64,000 bases of DNA, taken from the NCBI RefSeq assembly GCF_005280585.1, contig NZ_SZVO01000002.1, positions 257,005 through 321,004 on the forward strand, given 5' to 3'. A model generated the notes under the pieces. The model had not been told where the DNA came from and did not search any database. It saw only the letters and a list, made by a program, of their open reading frames with translations. Within the stretch, counting starts at the first letter, position 1. The number at the start of each line of letters is the position of its first letter. Origin of the DNA: Dyadobacter frigoris. GTDB lineage: Bacteria > Bacteroidota > Bacteroidia > Cytophagales > Spirosomataceae. Of this stretch, positions 46,033 through 54,218 are shown piece by piece. Both the position numbers and the translations under genes were made by a program.

Positions 46033-48255
46033 TTATACAACCAATAATCCTCCGCTTTTCAACTCTTTCCAGACTTTTGAGCGCATAAAGGTTTCGAATT
46101 CACCTAATCCTTGTGATTCAAAATTGTTTTTCAATTTATCCAAAGGAAACGGTTCGTCTTTCCCGATAAGTAATTCAGGCATTAATTCTGTCAGCCATTC
46201 GCCCACCGGAACGCTGGTTTCCAAAGCCCATTCCTGTTTTTTGTTATAAAAAACCAATTCAGCTATTTGGACAATAGCTTTCCCTTTTTTCTCTTCAAAA
46301 ACAGAAAGTGAGGGCAAACTTCCCATCCAGACAACCATCGCATTGGTTCGTGGAATTGCGTCTGGAAACTGGCTGATGCTTTTTTCAATATATTTTGGCG
46401 AAATAGACGGCGAAGGAATTTTAAAATTAAACCATTTTGACAAAGGAAAATCGAAACAAACACCGTGCATATAGTTAAATAACGATTTCCGTAAACCTTC
46501 CCCAAACAAGTCATGATTTGCACCCGACGGATCATCATGCTCTAAATCGTTATTTGCAAATCCTCCTATTTCGGGGCCAATTCGCATGACATCAAATTCT
46601 TCCGGATGAAGTCCAACAGGACTATGTGCCGTCATAGCAAAACGGTGCCAAAAACCCGACTGTATAATTCCCTGATGAAATAACTGACGTACCATTTCCA
46701 AAGAGTCAATTGTTTCCTGCGCCGTTTGCGTTGGAAAACCATACATCAAATAGGCGTGAACCATAATGCCAGCCTGGGTAAAAGCGTCAGCCACTCTGGC
46801 AACCTGAGCTACGGTTACTCCTTTTTTCATTCGTTCCAAAAGGCGATCCGATGCAACTTCCAACCCGCCGGAAATGGCGATGCATCCCGAAGCTTTTAGC
46901 AACAGGCAAAGGTCATGTGTGAAGTTTTTTTCGAAACGAATATTTGTCCACCAAACCACGGTTAATTTACGGCGGATGATTTCCAAAGCCAGATCCCGCA
47001 ACAACGCTGGCGGTGCTGCTTCGTCAACAAAATGGAAACCGTTTTGCTGGGTTTGCTCTATAATTTCCTCAATCCGGTCGCAGAGAAGTGCAGCCGTCAT
47101 CGGTTCATATCGTTTGATATAATCCAGTGAAATATCGCAAAATGAGCATTTTCCCCAATAACAGCCATGCGCCAAAGTCAGCTTATTCCAGCGTCCATCG
47201 CTCCATAACCGGTGCATTGGATTGACAATTTCAATGACCGACAAATAATCATTCAACGGCAAATCGCTATAATCCGGCGTTCCGGTATCCCGCTGCGGTA
47301 CATCACGTTCCTTGGCTCCGTTGTAATAAATTACTTTGCCGTCTGTCCGGGCATAAACACGTTTTAATTTTTCTCTTTCACGATTACCGTCCAGATATTC
47401 GAGTAATGATAAAAGCGGGGCTTCACCATCGTCCAGACAAACAAAATCTATATAGTCAAAAACACGAGGTTCTTTTAACGAGCGTAATTCGGTATTAGCA
47501 AAACCTCCGCCCATGACAACAGAAATCTCTGGGTGATTTTTTTTGATATACTGTCCGCACTTCATTCCGCCGTAAAGATTTCCAGGAAACGGAACGGTAA
47601 TACAAACAATATCAGGCTTATAACTTTGAATTTTTTCTTCCAGCAAATTCACCAGCATGTTGGTCAGCAGTGTATTTGGCATTTCAAGCGCCTCACACAT
47701 CTCGTCAAAATGTGAAGCTGAACGGCCAAGACGCTCTGCATAACGGCTAAAACCAAAATGCGGATCAATTGCTTCCTGAATTAAATCGCCAAGATCTTCC
47801 AGATATAGAGTGGCCAAATGCCTCGCTTTATCATGAATTCCCATCGTCCCGAAAGCCCAGTCCATATCTTCAAGTTGCTGAAAACGACTCGCCTCCGGTA
47901 AATAACTTCGATCACAAATGCTGTGAGCCAGCGTAGGATTTCTATTTTTAAGAAAACGAATTACAGGATCAATGGTCGTGATATATTCATTCCGGAGAGA
48001 ATAAATCCGGAAACTGTTATCGGTTAATTCCGTGTCAGAATCTTCAAGTAAGGCAAATAACTGACGCAGCCCTTTTGAAGAAAAAAGTGCCAGAATGACG
48101 TCAATCCCTAAATCTGCCTGATGTGATTCTCTTCCCAGGGTATTTAAAAATCCTTTCAGGTAAGCTGTGGCCGGATAGGGAGTATTCAGCTGGGTAAACG
48201 GCGGGGTTATAAATAAGGTTTTCTTTTTCAAAGCACTGCGTATCTCAATTTTCAC
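46033..48255 (-). CDS. B12-binding-domain radical SAM protein
   Basis: Cobalamin-dependent radical SAM enzyme of 740 aa, product unknown. The N-terminal part has the B12-binding Rossmann features: FITPPFTQLNTPYPATAYLKGFL and DIVCITVPFPGNLYGGMKCGQYI...VVMGGGFAN. The radical SAM domain follows with the 4Fe-4S cysteines in CYWGKCSFC (C-x4-C-x2-C, a spacing found in several B12/SAM families). A later DEAAPP and GSGGLEVASDRLLERMKKG-like segment (SGGLEVASDRLLERMKKG) are typical of the SAM domain. The start is GTG at 48255; no ATG precedes it. A TACCTTTG box lies at 48260-48267 on the minus strand, just upstream. Confidence 0.85.
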   Translation of the reverse strand: MKIEIRSALKKKTLFITPPFTQLNTPYPATAYLKGFLNTLGRESHQADLGIDVILALFSSKGLRQLFALLEDSDTELTDNSFRIYSLRNEYITTIDPVIRFLKNRNPTLAHSICDRSYLPEASRFQQLEDMDWAFGTMGIHDKARHLATLYLEDLGDLIQEAIDPHFGFSRYAERLGRSASHFDEMCEALEMPNTLLTNMLVNLLEEKIQSYKPDIVCITVPFPGNLYGGMKCGQYIKKNHPEISVVMGGGFANTELRSLKEPRVFDYIDFVCLDDGEAPLLSLLEYLDGNREREKLKRVYARTDGKVIYYNGAKERDVPQRDTGTPDYSDLPLNDYLSVIEIVNPMHRLWSDGRWNKLTLAHGCYWGKCSFCDISLDYIKRYEPMTAALLCDRIEEIIEQTQQNGFHFVDEAAPPALLRDLALEIIRRKLTVVWWTNIRFEKNFTHDLCLLLKASGCIAISGGLEVASDRLLERMKKGVTVAQVARVADAFTQAGIMVHAYLMYGFPTQTAQETIDSLEMVRQLFHQGIIQSGFWHRFAMTAHSPVGLHPEEFDVMRIGPEIGGFANNDLEHDDPSGANHDLFGEGLRKSLFNYMHGVCFDFPLSKWFNFKIPSPSISPKYIEKSISQFPDAIPRTNAMVVWMGSLPSLSVFEEKKGKAIVQIAELVFYNKKQEWALETSVPVGEWLTELMPELLIGKDEPFPLDKLKNNFESQGLGEFETFMRSKVWKELKSGGLLVV

Positions 48256-48419
48256 AATACAAAGGTACGGGAAGTTTTGGATGGATTTAAGTGAAAAAAT
48301 GAGTGGTTAATTTTTAAACAAAAGCATTATTCACATTATCATAACATTGCTTTATAGCCTACTATTAAACTTAAAAAGTACTATTGCAGCTATACTACTT
48401 AACTAAATGCAAACTGGCA

Positions 48420-49823
48420 ATGTTATTTTCACCAAAAAATAATCCTATTATTCTATTCATAACTTTTGGCCTGGCGCTTTTGCCGGCAATTGTTTTTGCT
48501 CAGGAAAATAAATCCTATCCAGCGTCCAAATTCCCCGACCGGATTATTCTTGGCTGGAAAGGTGATGCCGCTCATTCTCAGGCAATAAACTGGCGAACGG
48601 ATTCCACAATTATAAAAGCAGTGGCTATGATTCACGAGGCTGATCCTTCGCCTGATTTTCAATCCAATGCAAAAAGTGTTGATGCAAAAACAACTGCTAT
48701 TGTTCTGGACGGAAAACAGGTGCAATATCATGAGGTTGACTTTACGGGACTTAAGCCTGCAACCCAATATATGTACCGCGTTGGCGAAGGAAAATACTGG
48801 AGTGAATGGTTTCATTTTACAACGGCTTCTGATAAAAATGATCCGGTATCATTCCTTTATTTCGGTGATGCACAAAATGATATCCGGTCTTTGTGGTCAC
48901 GGGCGATTCGCGGTGCTTATTCCACTTTGCCAAAAGCTGATTTTATGATTCATGCAGGTGATCTTATTAATAGTTCCAATGCCGACTATCAGTGGGGTGA
49001 ATGGTTTGAGGCAGGTGGCTGGGTAAATGGGATGGTACCAAGTTTGGCGACACCCGGCAACCATGAATACTATATGGATAAGGCAAAAAAACCACATGTC
49101 TCCATGCATTGGAGACCGCAGTTTGCCCTGCCCGAAAATGGCCCGGAAGGTTTGACTGAAACAGCTTATTATTTTGATTATCAGGGAATAAGATTTATTT
49201 CCCTGAATTCTCAGGAAGCAATTTTGGACTCAACTGTTATGGACAAACAAGCTGCCTGGTTTGAGAAAGTTGCCGCAGGACATGGTATGCGCTGGACGAT
49301 CGTTATGCATCACCATCCAATTTATTCTACTAAAAACGGACGTGATAATGATGAGTGGAGAGCAAAAATGGAGCCGCTATACAAAAAATATAAAGTCGAT
49401 CTGGTATTACAAGGACACGATCACACGTATGGCCGGGGTATTAATATGCCTCTGGGCCAAAGCAGAAAAAAACCTGATGGGCCGATATACGTAGTTTCTG
49501 TAAGTGGACCGAAAATGTATGATATCGGGCTGCAAAACTGGATGGATAGAGCGGCGTCCAACACGCAGTTATACCAGGTTATCACGGTAAACGATGCACT
49601 GCTTTCGTTTAAAGCTTTTACCGTAAGCGGCGATTTGTATGATTCCTTCAATCTTGAAAAAGATAAAAAGGGACAGAATACACTAGTGGAATTGTCCACA
49701 ACATTAAAAATGCAGGAACGGCTGGATTTGCCTGAAAATCTAAAAAAGAGCTTCAAGGCTGAACAATTAGACGAATACAATCAAAGGTTTAAAGAATATA
49801 AAGCCAGAAAGAATCATAAATAG
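48420..49823 (+). CDS. Purple acid phosphatase-like metallophosphoesterase
   Basis: Secreted phosphatase (467 aa) with an N-terminal fibronectin-like purple-acid-phosphatase domain (about residues 30-140, NWRTDSTIIKAVAMIHEA...LKPATQYMYRVGEGK) and a calcineurin-like catalytic domain. Metal-ligand motifs are FLYFGDAQND, IHAGDLINS, TPGNHEYY, VMHHHPIYS and GHDHTYGRG, in the order of the family. The signal peptide is the stretch IILFITFGLALLPAIVFAQ. The ATG at 48420 is used instead of a TTG 36 bp upstream. It is probably the periplasmic or secreted enzyme releasing phosphate from organic phosphates. Confidence 0.9.
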   Translation: MLFSPKNNPIILFITFGLALLPAIVFAQENKSYPASKFPDRIILGWKGDAAHSQAINWRTDSTIIKAVAMIHEADPSPDFQSNAKSVDAKTTAIVLDGKQVQYHEVDFTGLKPATQYMYRVGEGKYWSEWFHFTTASDKNDPVSFLYFGDAQNDIRSLWSRAIRGAYSTLPKADFMIHAGDLINSSNADYQWGEWFEAGGWVNGMVPSLATPGNHEYYMDKAKKPHVSMHWRPQFALPENGPEGLTETAYYFDYQGIRFISLNSQEAILDSTVMDKQAAWFEKVAAGHGMRWTIVMHHHPIYSTKNGRDNDEWRAKMEPLYKKYKVDLVLQGHDHTYGRGINMPLGQSRKKPDGPIYVVSVSGPKMYDIGLQNWMDRAASNTQLYQVITVNDALLSFKAFTVSGDLYDSFNLEKDKKGQNTLVELSTTLKMQERLDLPENLKKSFKAEQLDEYNQRFKEYKARKNHK

Positions 49824-49857
49824 AAATTGATTAACCCGATTAAAGAGACATTTTAAA

Positions 49858-49911
49858 TATTTCCCGTCTTATTGATATTAGTCACTTAATATCAATAAGA
49901 TATGGGAAATA
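49858..49911 (+). promoter_or_regulatory. Hairpin enclosing the transposase start codon
   Basis: A perfect 14-bp stem (49867-49880 with 49887-49900, loop GTCACT) is extended by an outer 8-bp stem (TATTTCCC 49858-49865 with GGGAAATA 49904-49911). The ATG (49902-49904) falls in the internal loop and first outer pair. Such a structure would limit translation of the transposase; it may also be the left-end hairpin recognised by the HUH enzyme. Confidence 0.65.
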
Positions 49912-50363
49912 CTTATCATCAAGTCTATGTACACAGCGTCTTCGCGGTAAAATTTCGAAATGCGGTAATTAGTAATGCATGGAAAAAAGATTTTATCGGT
50001 GTTATTGGAAATTTATTAAATGAAACCGGCTGTAAAACCTATATCGTAAATGGCGTGGAAGATCATGTTCATTGTCTTTTCGGATTAAATCCCGCGATTT
50101 CAATATCGGATGTTATGAGAAGTGTTAAGGCAAAATCTTCAAAGTGGGTGAATGAAAGTAGATTATTGCAACATCGATTTGAGTGGCAGAAGGGTTTCGG
50201 GGCATTTTCGTATAGTCATTCGCAGGTTGATACTATCTTTAAATATATTCAGAACCAGGAGGAGCATCATAAAAAAAGGAGTTTCAGTGAAGAGTATTTG
50301 GAGTTATTGACCAAATTTGAGGTTGAGCATAACAAGAAATATTTGTTTGAAGATTTAATGTAA
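49902..50363 (+). CDS. IS200-like (Y1/HUH) transposase, RAYT-like
   Basis: Single-strand DNA transposase of the Y1 family (153 aa). The HUH motif is H55-V-H57 in GVEDHVHCLFGL and the catalytic Tyr is probably Y115 in TIFKYIQNQEEHH; the WQKGFGAFSYSHSQVD segment is characteristic. The gene has no tnpB partner and is not bounded by identifiable IS ends. It is followed directly, from 14 bp after the stop, by a cluster of REP-like palindromes with GTAG 5' of the stem, so it is more like a REP-associated transposase (RAYT) than a mobile IS. The start codon lies in a strong hairpin. Confidence 0.85.
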   Translation: MGNTYHQVYVHSVFAVKFRNAVISNAWKKDFIGVIGNLLNETGCKTYIVNGVEDHVHCLFGLNPAISISDVMRSVKAKSSKWVNESRLLQHRFEWQKGFGAFSYSHSQVDTIFKYIQNQEEHHKKRSFSEEYLELLTKFEVEHNKKYLFEDLM

Positions 50364-50376
50364 ATCAGGTTGGTTG

Positions 50377-50409
50377 ATATTCCTTAAAATCGGCCATACC
50401 TGACGGCAT
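50377..50409 (-). repeat. REP-like element remnant
   Basis: Linker and small hairpin (ATACC/GGCAT, 50396-50409) of the element, with the main palindrome reduced to ATTCC. It begins 14 bp after the transposase stop. The A-C mismatch in the small stem indicates decay. Confidence 0.55.
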
Positions 50410-50436
50410 TTTTTCTCCAGATAAATCCGCCACAAA

Positions 50437-50484
50437 CCACGGAATAAATTCCGTGGTTACCACATCGGTCATGCCTGACGGCAT
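50437..50484 (-). repeat. REP-like element, minus orientation
   Basis: Palindrome 50437-50456 (9-bp arms CCACGGAAT/ATTCCGTGG), then TTAC instead of CTAC (the only copy without GTAG on the minus strand), then hairpin ATGCC/GGCAT at 50471-50484 followed by T's. Confidence 0.8.
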
Positions 50485-50514
50485 TTTTTAAATTCGATAA
50501 ATCATCAACCACAA

Positions 50515-50562
50515 CCACGGAATAAATTCCGCGGCTACGATATCGATCATGCCTGACGGCAT
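50515..50562 (-). repeat. REP-like element, minus orientation
   Basis: Palindrome 50515-50534 followed by CTAC (GTAG on the minus strand), linker, and hairpin ATGCC/GGCAT at 50549-50562 with a trailing T-run. Confidence 0.8.
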
Positions 50563-50628
50563 TTTTTAATCCCGAAATGAATATGAAAACCGCAGGAATT
50601 GTTCGTAATAAATAAAATTATCCATACA

Positions 50629-50675
50629 GTGCCAGAGGCACGAACGATGTGGTAGCCGCAGAATTTATTCCGTGG
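50629..50675 (+). repeat. REP-like element, plus orientation
   Basis: Small hairpin GTGCC/GGCAC at 50629-50641, linker ending in GTAG (50652-50655), and palindrome 50656-50675 carrying one mismatch (CCGCAGAAT against ATTCCGTGG). Confidence 0.8.
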
Positions 50676-50730
50676 AAACGAAAGATGGAATAGCTACGGA
50701 ATTATAATATGATACAAAAAAATCCACACA

Positions 50731-50777
50731 GTGCCAGAGGCACGAACGATGTGGTAGCCGCGGAATTTATTCCGTGG
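50731..50777 (+). repeat. REP-like element, plus orientation
   Basis: Small hairpin GTGCC/GGCAC at 50731-50743, GTAG at 50754-50757, palindrome 50758-50777 with a G-T pair in the stem. Confidence 0.8.
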
Positions 50778-50783
50778 GAAACA

Positions 50784-50816
50784 AACGATGTGGTAGCCGC
50801 AGAATTTATTCCGTGG
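50784..50816 (+). repeat. REP-like palindrome without small hairpin
   Basis: Linker AACGATGTG, GTAG at 50793-50796 and palindrome 50797-50816. The companion hairpin is absent; it follows the previous element by 6 bp. Confidence 0.75.
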
Positions 50817-50871
50817 AAACGAAAGATGGAATAGCTACGGAATTATAATATGATACAAAAAAATCCACACA

Positions 50872-50918
50872 GTGCCAGAGGCACGAACGATGTGGTAGCC
50901 GCGGAATTTATTCCGTGG
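50872..50918 (+). repeat. REP-like element, plus orientation
   Basis: Duplicate of the element at 50731: hairpin 50872-50884, GTAG 50895-50898, palindrome 50899-50918. Confidence 0.8.
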
Positions 50919-50924
50919 GAAACG

Positions 50925-50957
50925 AACGATGTGGTAGCCGCAGAATTTATTCCGTAA
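50925..50957 (+). repeat. REP-like palindrome, degenerate 3' end
   Basis: GTAG at 50934-50937 and palindrome 50938-50957 whose last bases have changed (CCGTAA instead of CCGTGG). No companion hairpin. It ends the cluster about 60 bp before the DUF1569 stop. Confidence 0.7.
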
Positions 50958-51015
50958 AAACGAACGCCGCGATATCACGAATTCAATTTATTATTCCAAC
51001 AAAAAATCCATAAAT

Positions 51016-51474
51016 CTAAACCCCAAATTGAGTCAAATGGTGATCCAGATGTTTGTAAAACATATTATTCCATTCCTTAATAGTTAATTTCCCAAAGGAA
51101 TGAGATTCTCGTCCTGCGAAAAAATCGACGCCAAGCTCCTGCGTTTTCTCGATATATTCTTTTAGCCGTGCCTTTTCTTTCTCAAAATCCCTATCTCCTT
51201 TTATAACAAAATCCGGCGCAGTAGCACCATTTCTTGTATAAGGAATTTCTGTTGTAACCTTATCTTTTACAAACATTTTCAGAATAAACTTCATGAATTT
51301 GCCAGGAGGCTTATGGTTATTATCATACACATATTCGTAAGAAACGCAGCAATGAGCCAGCATTTGTGCACCGGACATTTTCCCCCACAATGGCTGACTT
51401 TTGCCCGTAAGCTTATCTATCCGCTCAATTACTTCATCAGTTACCGATTTTGTAAAAATATCAGGAAGAGCCAT
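51016..51474 (-). CDS. DUF1569 (DinB-like) protein
   Basis: 152-aa protein of the DUF1569 family in the DinB/YfiT superfamily, of unknown activity. Characteristic parts are ERIDKLTGKSQPLWGKMSGAQMLAHCCVSYEYVY with the first His, and HSFGKLTIKEWNNMFYKHLDHHLTQFGV with the C-terminal His pair; these would bind a divalent metal. The ATG at 51474 is clear. It is a single gene whose 3' end abuts the REP cluster. Confidence 0.85.
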   Translation of the reverse strand: MALPDIFTKSVTDEVIERIDKLTGKSQPLWGKMSGAQMLAHCCVSYEYVYDNNHKPPGKFMKFILKMFVKDKVTTEIPYTRNGATAPDFVIKGDRDFEKEKARLKEYIEKTQELGVDFFAGRESHSFGKLTIKEWNNMFYKHLDHHLTQFGV

Positions 51475-51868
51475 TTTGTTAGTGTTCTGAATTGATTTTA
51501 AATTATCATAAGATATATGAATAATTCTCCAAGAACAAATTTATATAAATATCTGATAATTAATGTTCAGCCTGTTGATACTGTGTAAAACCGGCGTGGT
51601 TTTACTTACCAAATTCCGGAATATTCTTCACACCTTTTCCCTCAAATTTCCTCATTTTAAAATTTAGGATCCATTGTTATTATTTAGCAGGATTTCATCC
51701 TTTTCAAACTCATTAATTTTTCTGTTTAATCTCAATTTCTGCTCACAACCAGTGAAAAAAGCGGGAATATTTATTGGCATAGTTTTTACTAATACTTGTC
51801 AAAATTATTCCTGACTGGTTATGATTTTTGCGAGTAAGTATCTATCAATTTAATTGTTCAACTAATTT
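51475..51868. other. Divergent intergenic region with a small hairpin
   Basis: 394 bp between the DUF1569 gene and the glycosyltransferase fragment. An 8-bp hairpin, GTAAAACC/GGTTTTAC (51585-51605, 5-nt loop), is present without a T-run. No gene was recognised. Confidence 0.45.
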
Positions 51869-52273
51869 ATGGTACAAACTTTTTCTGAGGAAACGGCAGA
51901 AAATGAGCCTTTAATGGCTTCATCTTTATTTTATACCATCCCCCCTTCTCAGCATCTTAAATTATCGGTTATTTTACCTGTAAGAAATGAGCAGGATAAT
52001 TTATTTAACACACTGGAAGCACTTCGTAATAAAAAGGACAGCGAAGGATTACAACTATCACATTCCGAATATGAGGTATTGCTTTTAGCGAATAACTGCA
52101 CGGATAAATCCGCAGATTTTGCCAGAACATATCAGAAAATATATCCTGATTCCAATCTTCATATTGAAGAAATCCAGTTAGTACCAGACGTCGCCCATAT
52201 CGGTACCGTCCGCAGGCTTTTGATGGATGCGGACTACAATCGATTCACGTTACTGAACAGGCTGTTAGATTAG
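51869..52273 (+). pseudogene. Truncated family 2 glycosyltransferase
   Basis: Only the N-terminal 134 residues of a GT2-type protein remain. The nucleotide-binding strand LKLSVILPVRNEQDNLFNTLEAL and the following YEVLLLANNCTDKSADFARTY and AHIGTVRRLLMDADYNRF are normal for a family whose members continue with an acidic STDxD motif; here the frame ends at LLNRLLD shortly after. Its 3' end overlaps the end of the decayed PIG-L gene on the other strand by a few bases, which suggests that one deletion removed the ends of both. A short functional product is unlikely because the catalytic part is missing. Confidence 0.75.
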
Positions 52274-52910
52274 GAATCGCGCGAAGCGTTGCCTCGTATT
52301 TTTCACTTCCAAAGTTTCTTCAATATCTACGGTAATTTTTTTCATCTGGTCTAATAGTTCCATGTCTTCCGGTTTCCCTAACTCCCAAAGCCATATGGGA
52401 TATTCCAGAAATCTTGGTTTCATTTTTGCCCGGTTTACAGCCTCAAACATGATTTCCCAATGTTGCCTGATGATCACGATGCGGATCTTTTTGCCAGGGA
52501 ACAAATACAGTTTTCGGTTGAAGATCATCGATAATTTTTACAATCTTTTCAACAGTTTCCTGAAACTGATTATCATTTTCATGCGGGACCATTGAATCCT
52601 TTAACCGCAAAAATTCCATATGGGCTATTTCAGCTCTCAGGATTAAAACAGCAGTTTTTGCCTCCTGTTCCCTTACCCTGGTCAATTTTTCAGAGGGATA
52701 TTTTTTCGGGTTCGGGTACCACATACTTCCATCACTCACAAATAAAAAGTGAACTGGAATTCCATTTTTTCCGCATCAGGGCAACTGTTCCGCACAACCC
52801 AGCGTTTCGTCATCCGGATGTGTTGCAACAATTAAACCAGACCCGAATTCCTCCACTTTTACACTTTTCATTTTGCCAATATGGCTATGCAATGCTGATA
52901 TTTGTCCCAT
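52265..52910 (-). pseudogene. Frameshifted PIG-L deacetylase
   Basis: A zinc-dependent N-acetylglucosaminyl deacetylase-type gene broken in several places. The N-terminus (ATG at 52910) reads to the metal motif THPDDETLGC, then the frame runs into a stop near 52775; reading resumes in the original frame after an apparent missing G and an extra A within about 35 bp (FLFVSDGSMWYPNPKKYPSEKL ... PWQKDPHRDHQAT with the third metal ligand). A second break near 52480 shifts to another frame (FEAVNRAKMKPRFLEYPIWLWELG). The C-terminus is cut off at VKNTRQRFARFLI, next to the truncated glycosyltransferase. Sequencing error could explain single indels but not the missing end. Confidence 0.75.
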
Positions 52911-52967
52911 AATTTACGACGTAAAATACCTTATTATTACACAATTACCAAAACCATGATCCAACAA

Positions 52968-54185
52968 TTAAAGAATAACTGCTCCTTTTTTTTGAATGTT
53001 GAAATCCTTCTGATTAGCTGCTTCTCGCAATTGAGCAGACAATAATATCTGGCCTTCCATCACTGCTTTTGCCGAAGGCTCATGTAAAATCCGGCTTTTG
53101 ATCCCTACAGCCGGGTCCATATCCCATAAACCAGAATGGTGCCATTTGTCTGGATGATCCCAATTGGGGCGGTCAATTATTGGATAAATACAAATCCCCC
53201 AAAATGGAATTTCTTCACGGATTGTTGTCAAAATCTGAGCTACAACATATTTGATCCAAAGCGGGCGATCGATACCAGGATGGCTTGTTTCGGTCAAAAC
53301 GACTGGTCTGTTATACCGTTTATGAGCTTCATGAAGCAAGTCTGACAACTGACGCAAATACGGATAAGGCACCTCGTCATTCCATCCTAAAATCTTATGC
53401 GGACTAAGAATCCATTGATTATTATAATAATAATTGAAGCCAAGCATATCCAGATATTCTGGTTTCCCACCCAATTCCGGGCAAATCCTACCACAAAGCA
53501 TATCCAGTGACTGGTATTGCAATTCATGATTATTTTTTGCATCCTGAATTTCCGATGGCGTTGCATCAAGATTCGCAACAACATTTACCAAAGGTTCCGT
53601 GGTCAGAATTCTTATAGTAGAATCTACATCTTTCAGGGCCTTGACACCAGCAATATATGCCCTCATATAGCCATATTTCACTTCCCATCCATTATTATGA
53701 CAGTAAGGAGAAGTTCCGGCTACGTCTCCGCCAAGCCAGGACATAAAACTTACTTCATTGATTGGTGTTACAATAAGTGGTTCACTATATCCCAGTGATT
53801 TATAAAATAATGCAAAAGCCCTGCATAAAGCTGCAAATCTTCTTGTAAAATGCGGATGTAGGGGACTTAAATCATCAGGAAATCCAAAATGACAAATGTC
53901 CCAGATCTGCTGAATACCATTCTTCCTACCCACTTCCAGCATTTGTTGAAAAGTACTGAAATCATATTTATAAGGTACTTTCTCAACCTGGCTCCATCGC
54001 AAACCTTCACGCACCGTTTTAATATTAAATGCTTCCAGATTTTGATAATCCTGCTGCAACATTTCAAGATGAGAGGTTACATGAAGAAAATCAACGCGGT
54101 TTCCAAAAGCATTTAATTGATCCGTACATTCAAATCCAGCCATCCAGAAAGATCTAAACGGGTTTTCGATCACTTGATTAGACAT
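52968..54185 (-). CDS. Clan-A glycoside hydrolase-like protein (GH1-like)
   Basis: Cytoplasmic TIM-barrel glycosidase-like protein of 405 aa. The acid/base Glu is probably E144 in TPINEVSF (the NE motif after strand 4) and the nucleophile E299 in VVLTETSHPG (after strand 7), the arrangement of clan GH-A. Other barrel segments are VREGLRWSQVE and GICIYPIIDRPNWDH. Relatives are found fused or next to dTDP-rhamnose and glycosyltransferase genes, so it may act on an oligosaccharide made locally (inference). It lies 33 bp downstream of the glycosyltransferase gene on the same strand, and 57 bp upstream of the PIG-L pseudogene. Confidence 0.82.
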   Translation of the reverse strand: MSNQVIENPFRSFWMAGFECTDQLNAFGNRVDFLHVTSHLEMLQQDYQNLEAFNIKTVREGLRWSQVEKVPYKYDFSTFQQMLEVGRKNGIQQIWDICHFGFPDDLSPLHPHFTRRFAALCRAFALFYKSLGYSEPLIVTPINEVSFMSWLGGDVAGTSPYCHNNGWEVKYGYMRAYIAGVKALKDVDSTIRILTTEPLVNVVANLDATPSEIQDAKNNHELQYQSLDMLCGRICPELGGKPEYLDMLGFNYYYNNQWILSPHKILGWNDEVPYPYLRQLSDLLHEAHKRYNRPVVLTETSHPGIDRPLWIKYVVAQILTTIREEIPFWGICIYPIIDRPNWDHPDKWHHSGLWDMDPAVGIKSRILHEPSAKAVMEGQILLSAQLREAANQKDFNIQKKGAVIL

Positions 54186-54218
54186 TAATAATTACTAAAA
54201 TTTATAATGAGAATTCCC

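Larger units (their letters stand above)
50643..50955. repeat. Tandem duplication, 141-bp period
   Basis: Copy 1 is 50643-50783, copy 2 is 50784-50924, and a partial third copy is 50925-50955. By eye copies 1 and 2 agree at all but the last position, so the duplication is recent. Each unit holds one complete REP-like element, one palindrome without the small hairpin, and about 55 bp of spacer. Confidence 0.85.

Noticed and set aside
48260..48267. TACCTTTG box just upstream of the radical SAM start as promoter
   Set aside because: A start from this box would fall at or after the GTG codon, giving a leaderless or truncated message, and no -33 box is present. Kept only as a remark in the gene entry.
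50629..50957. Possible CRISPR array from regularly repeated palindromes
   Set aside because: The 141-bp period comes from duplication with identical spacers, orientation changes within the cluster, and no cas genes are present. REP-like elements explain it better.
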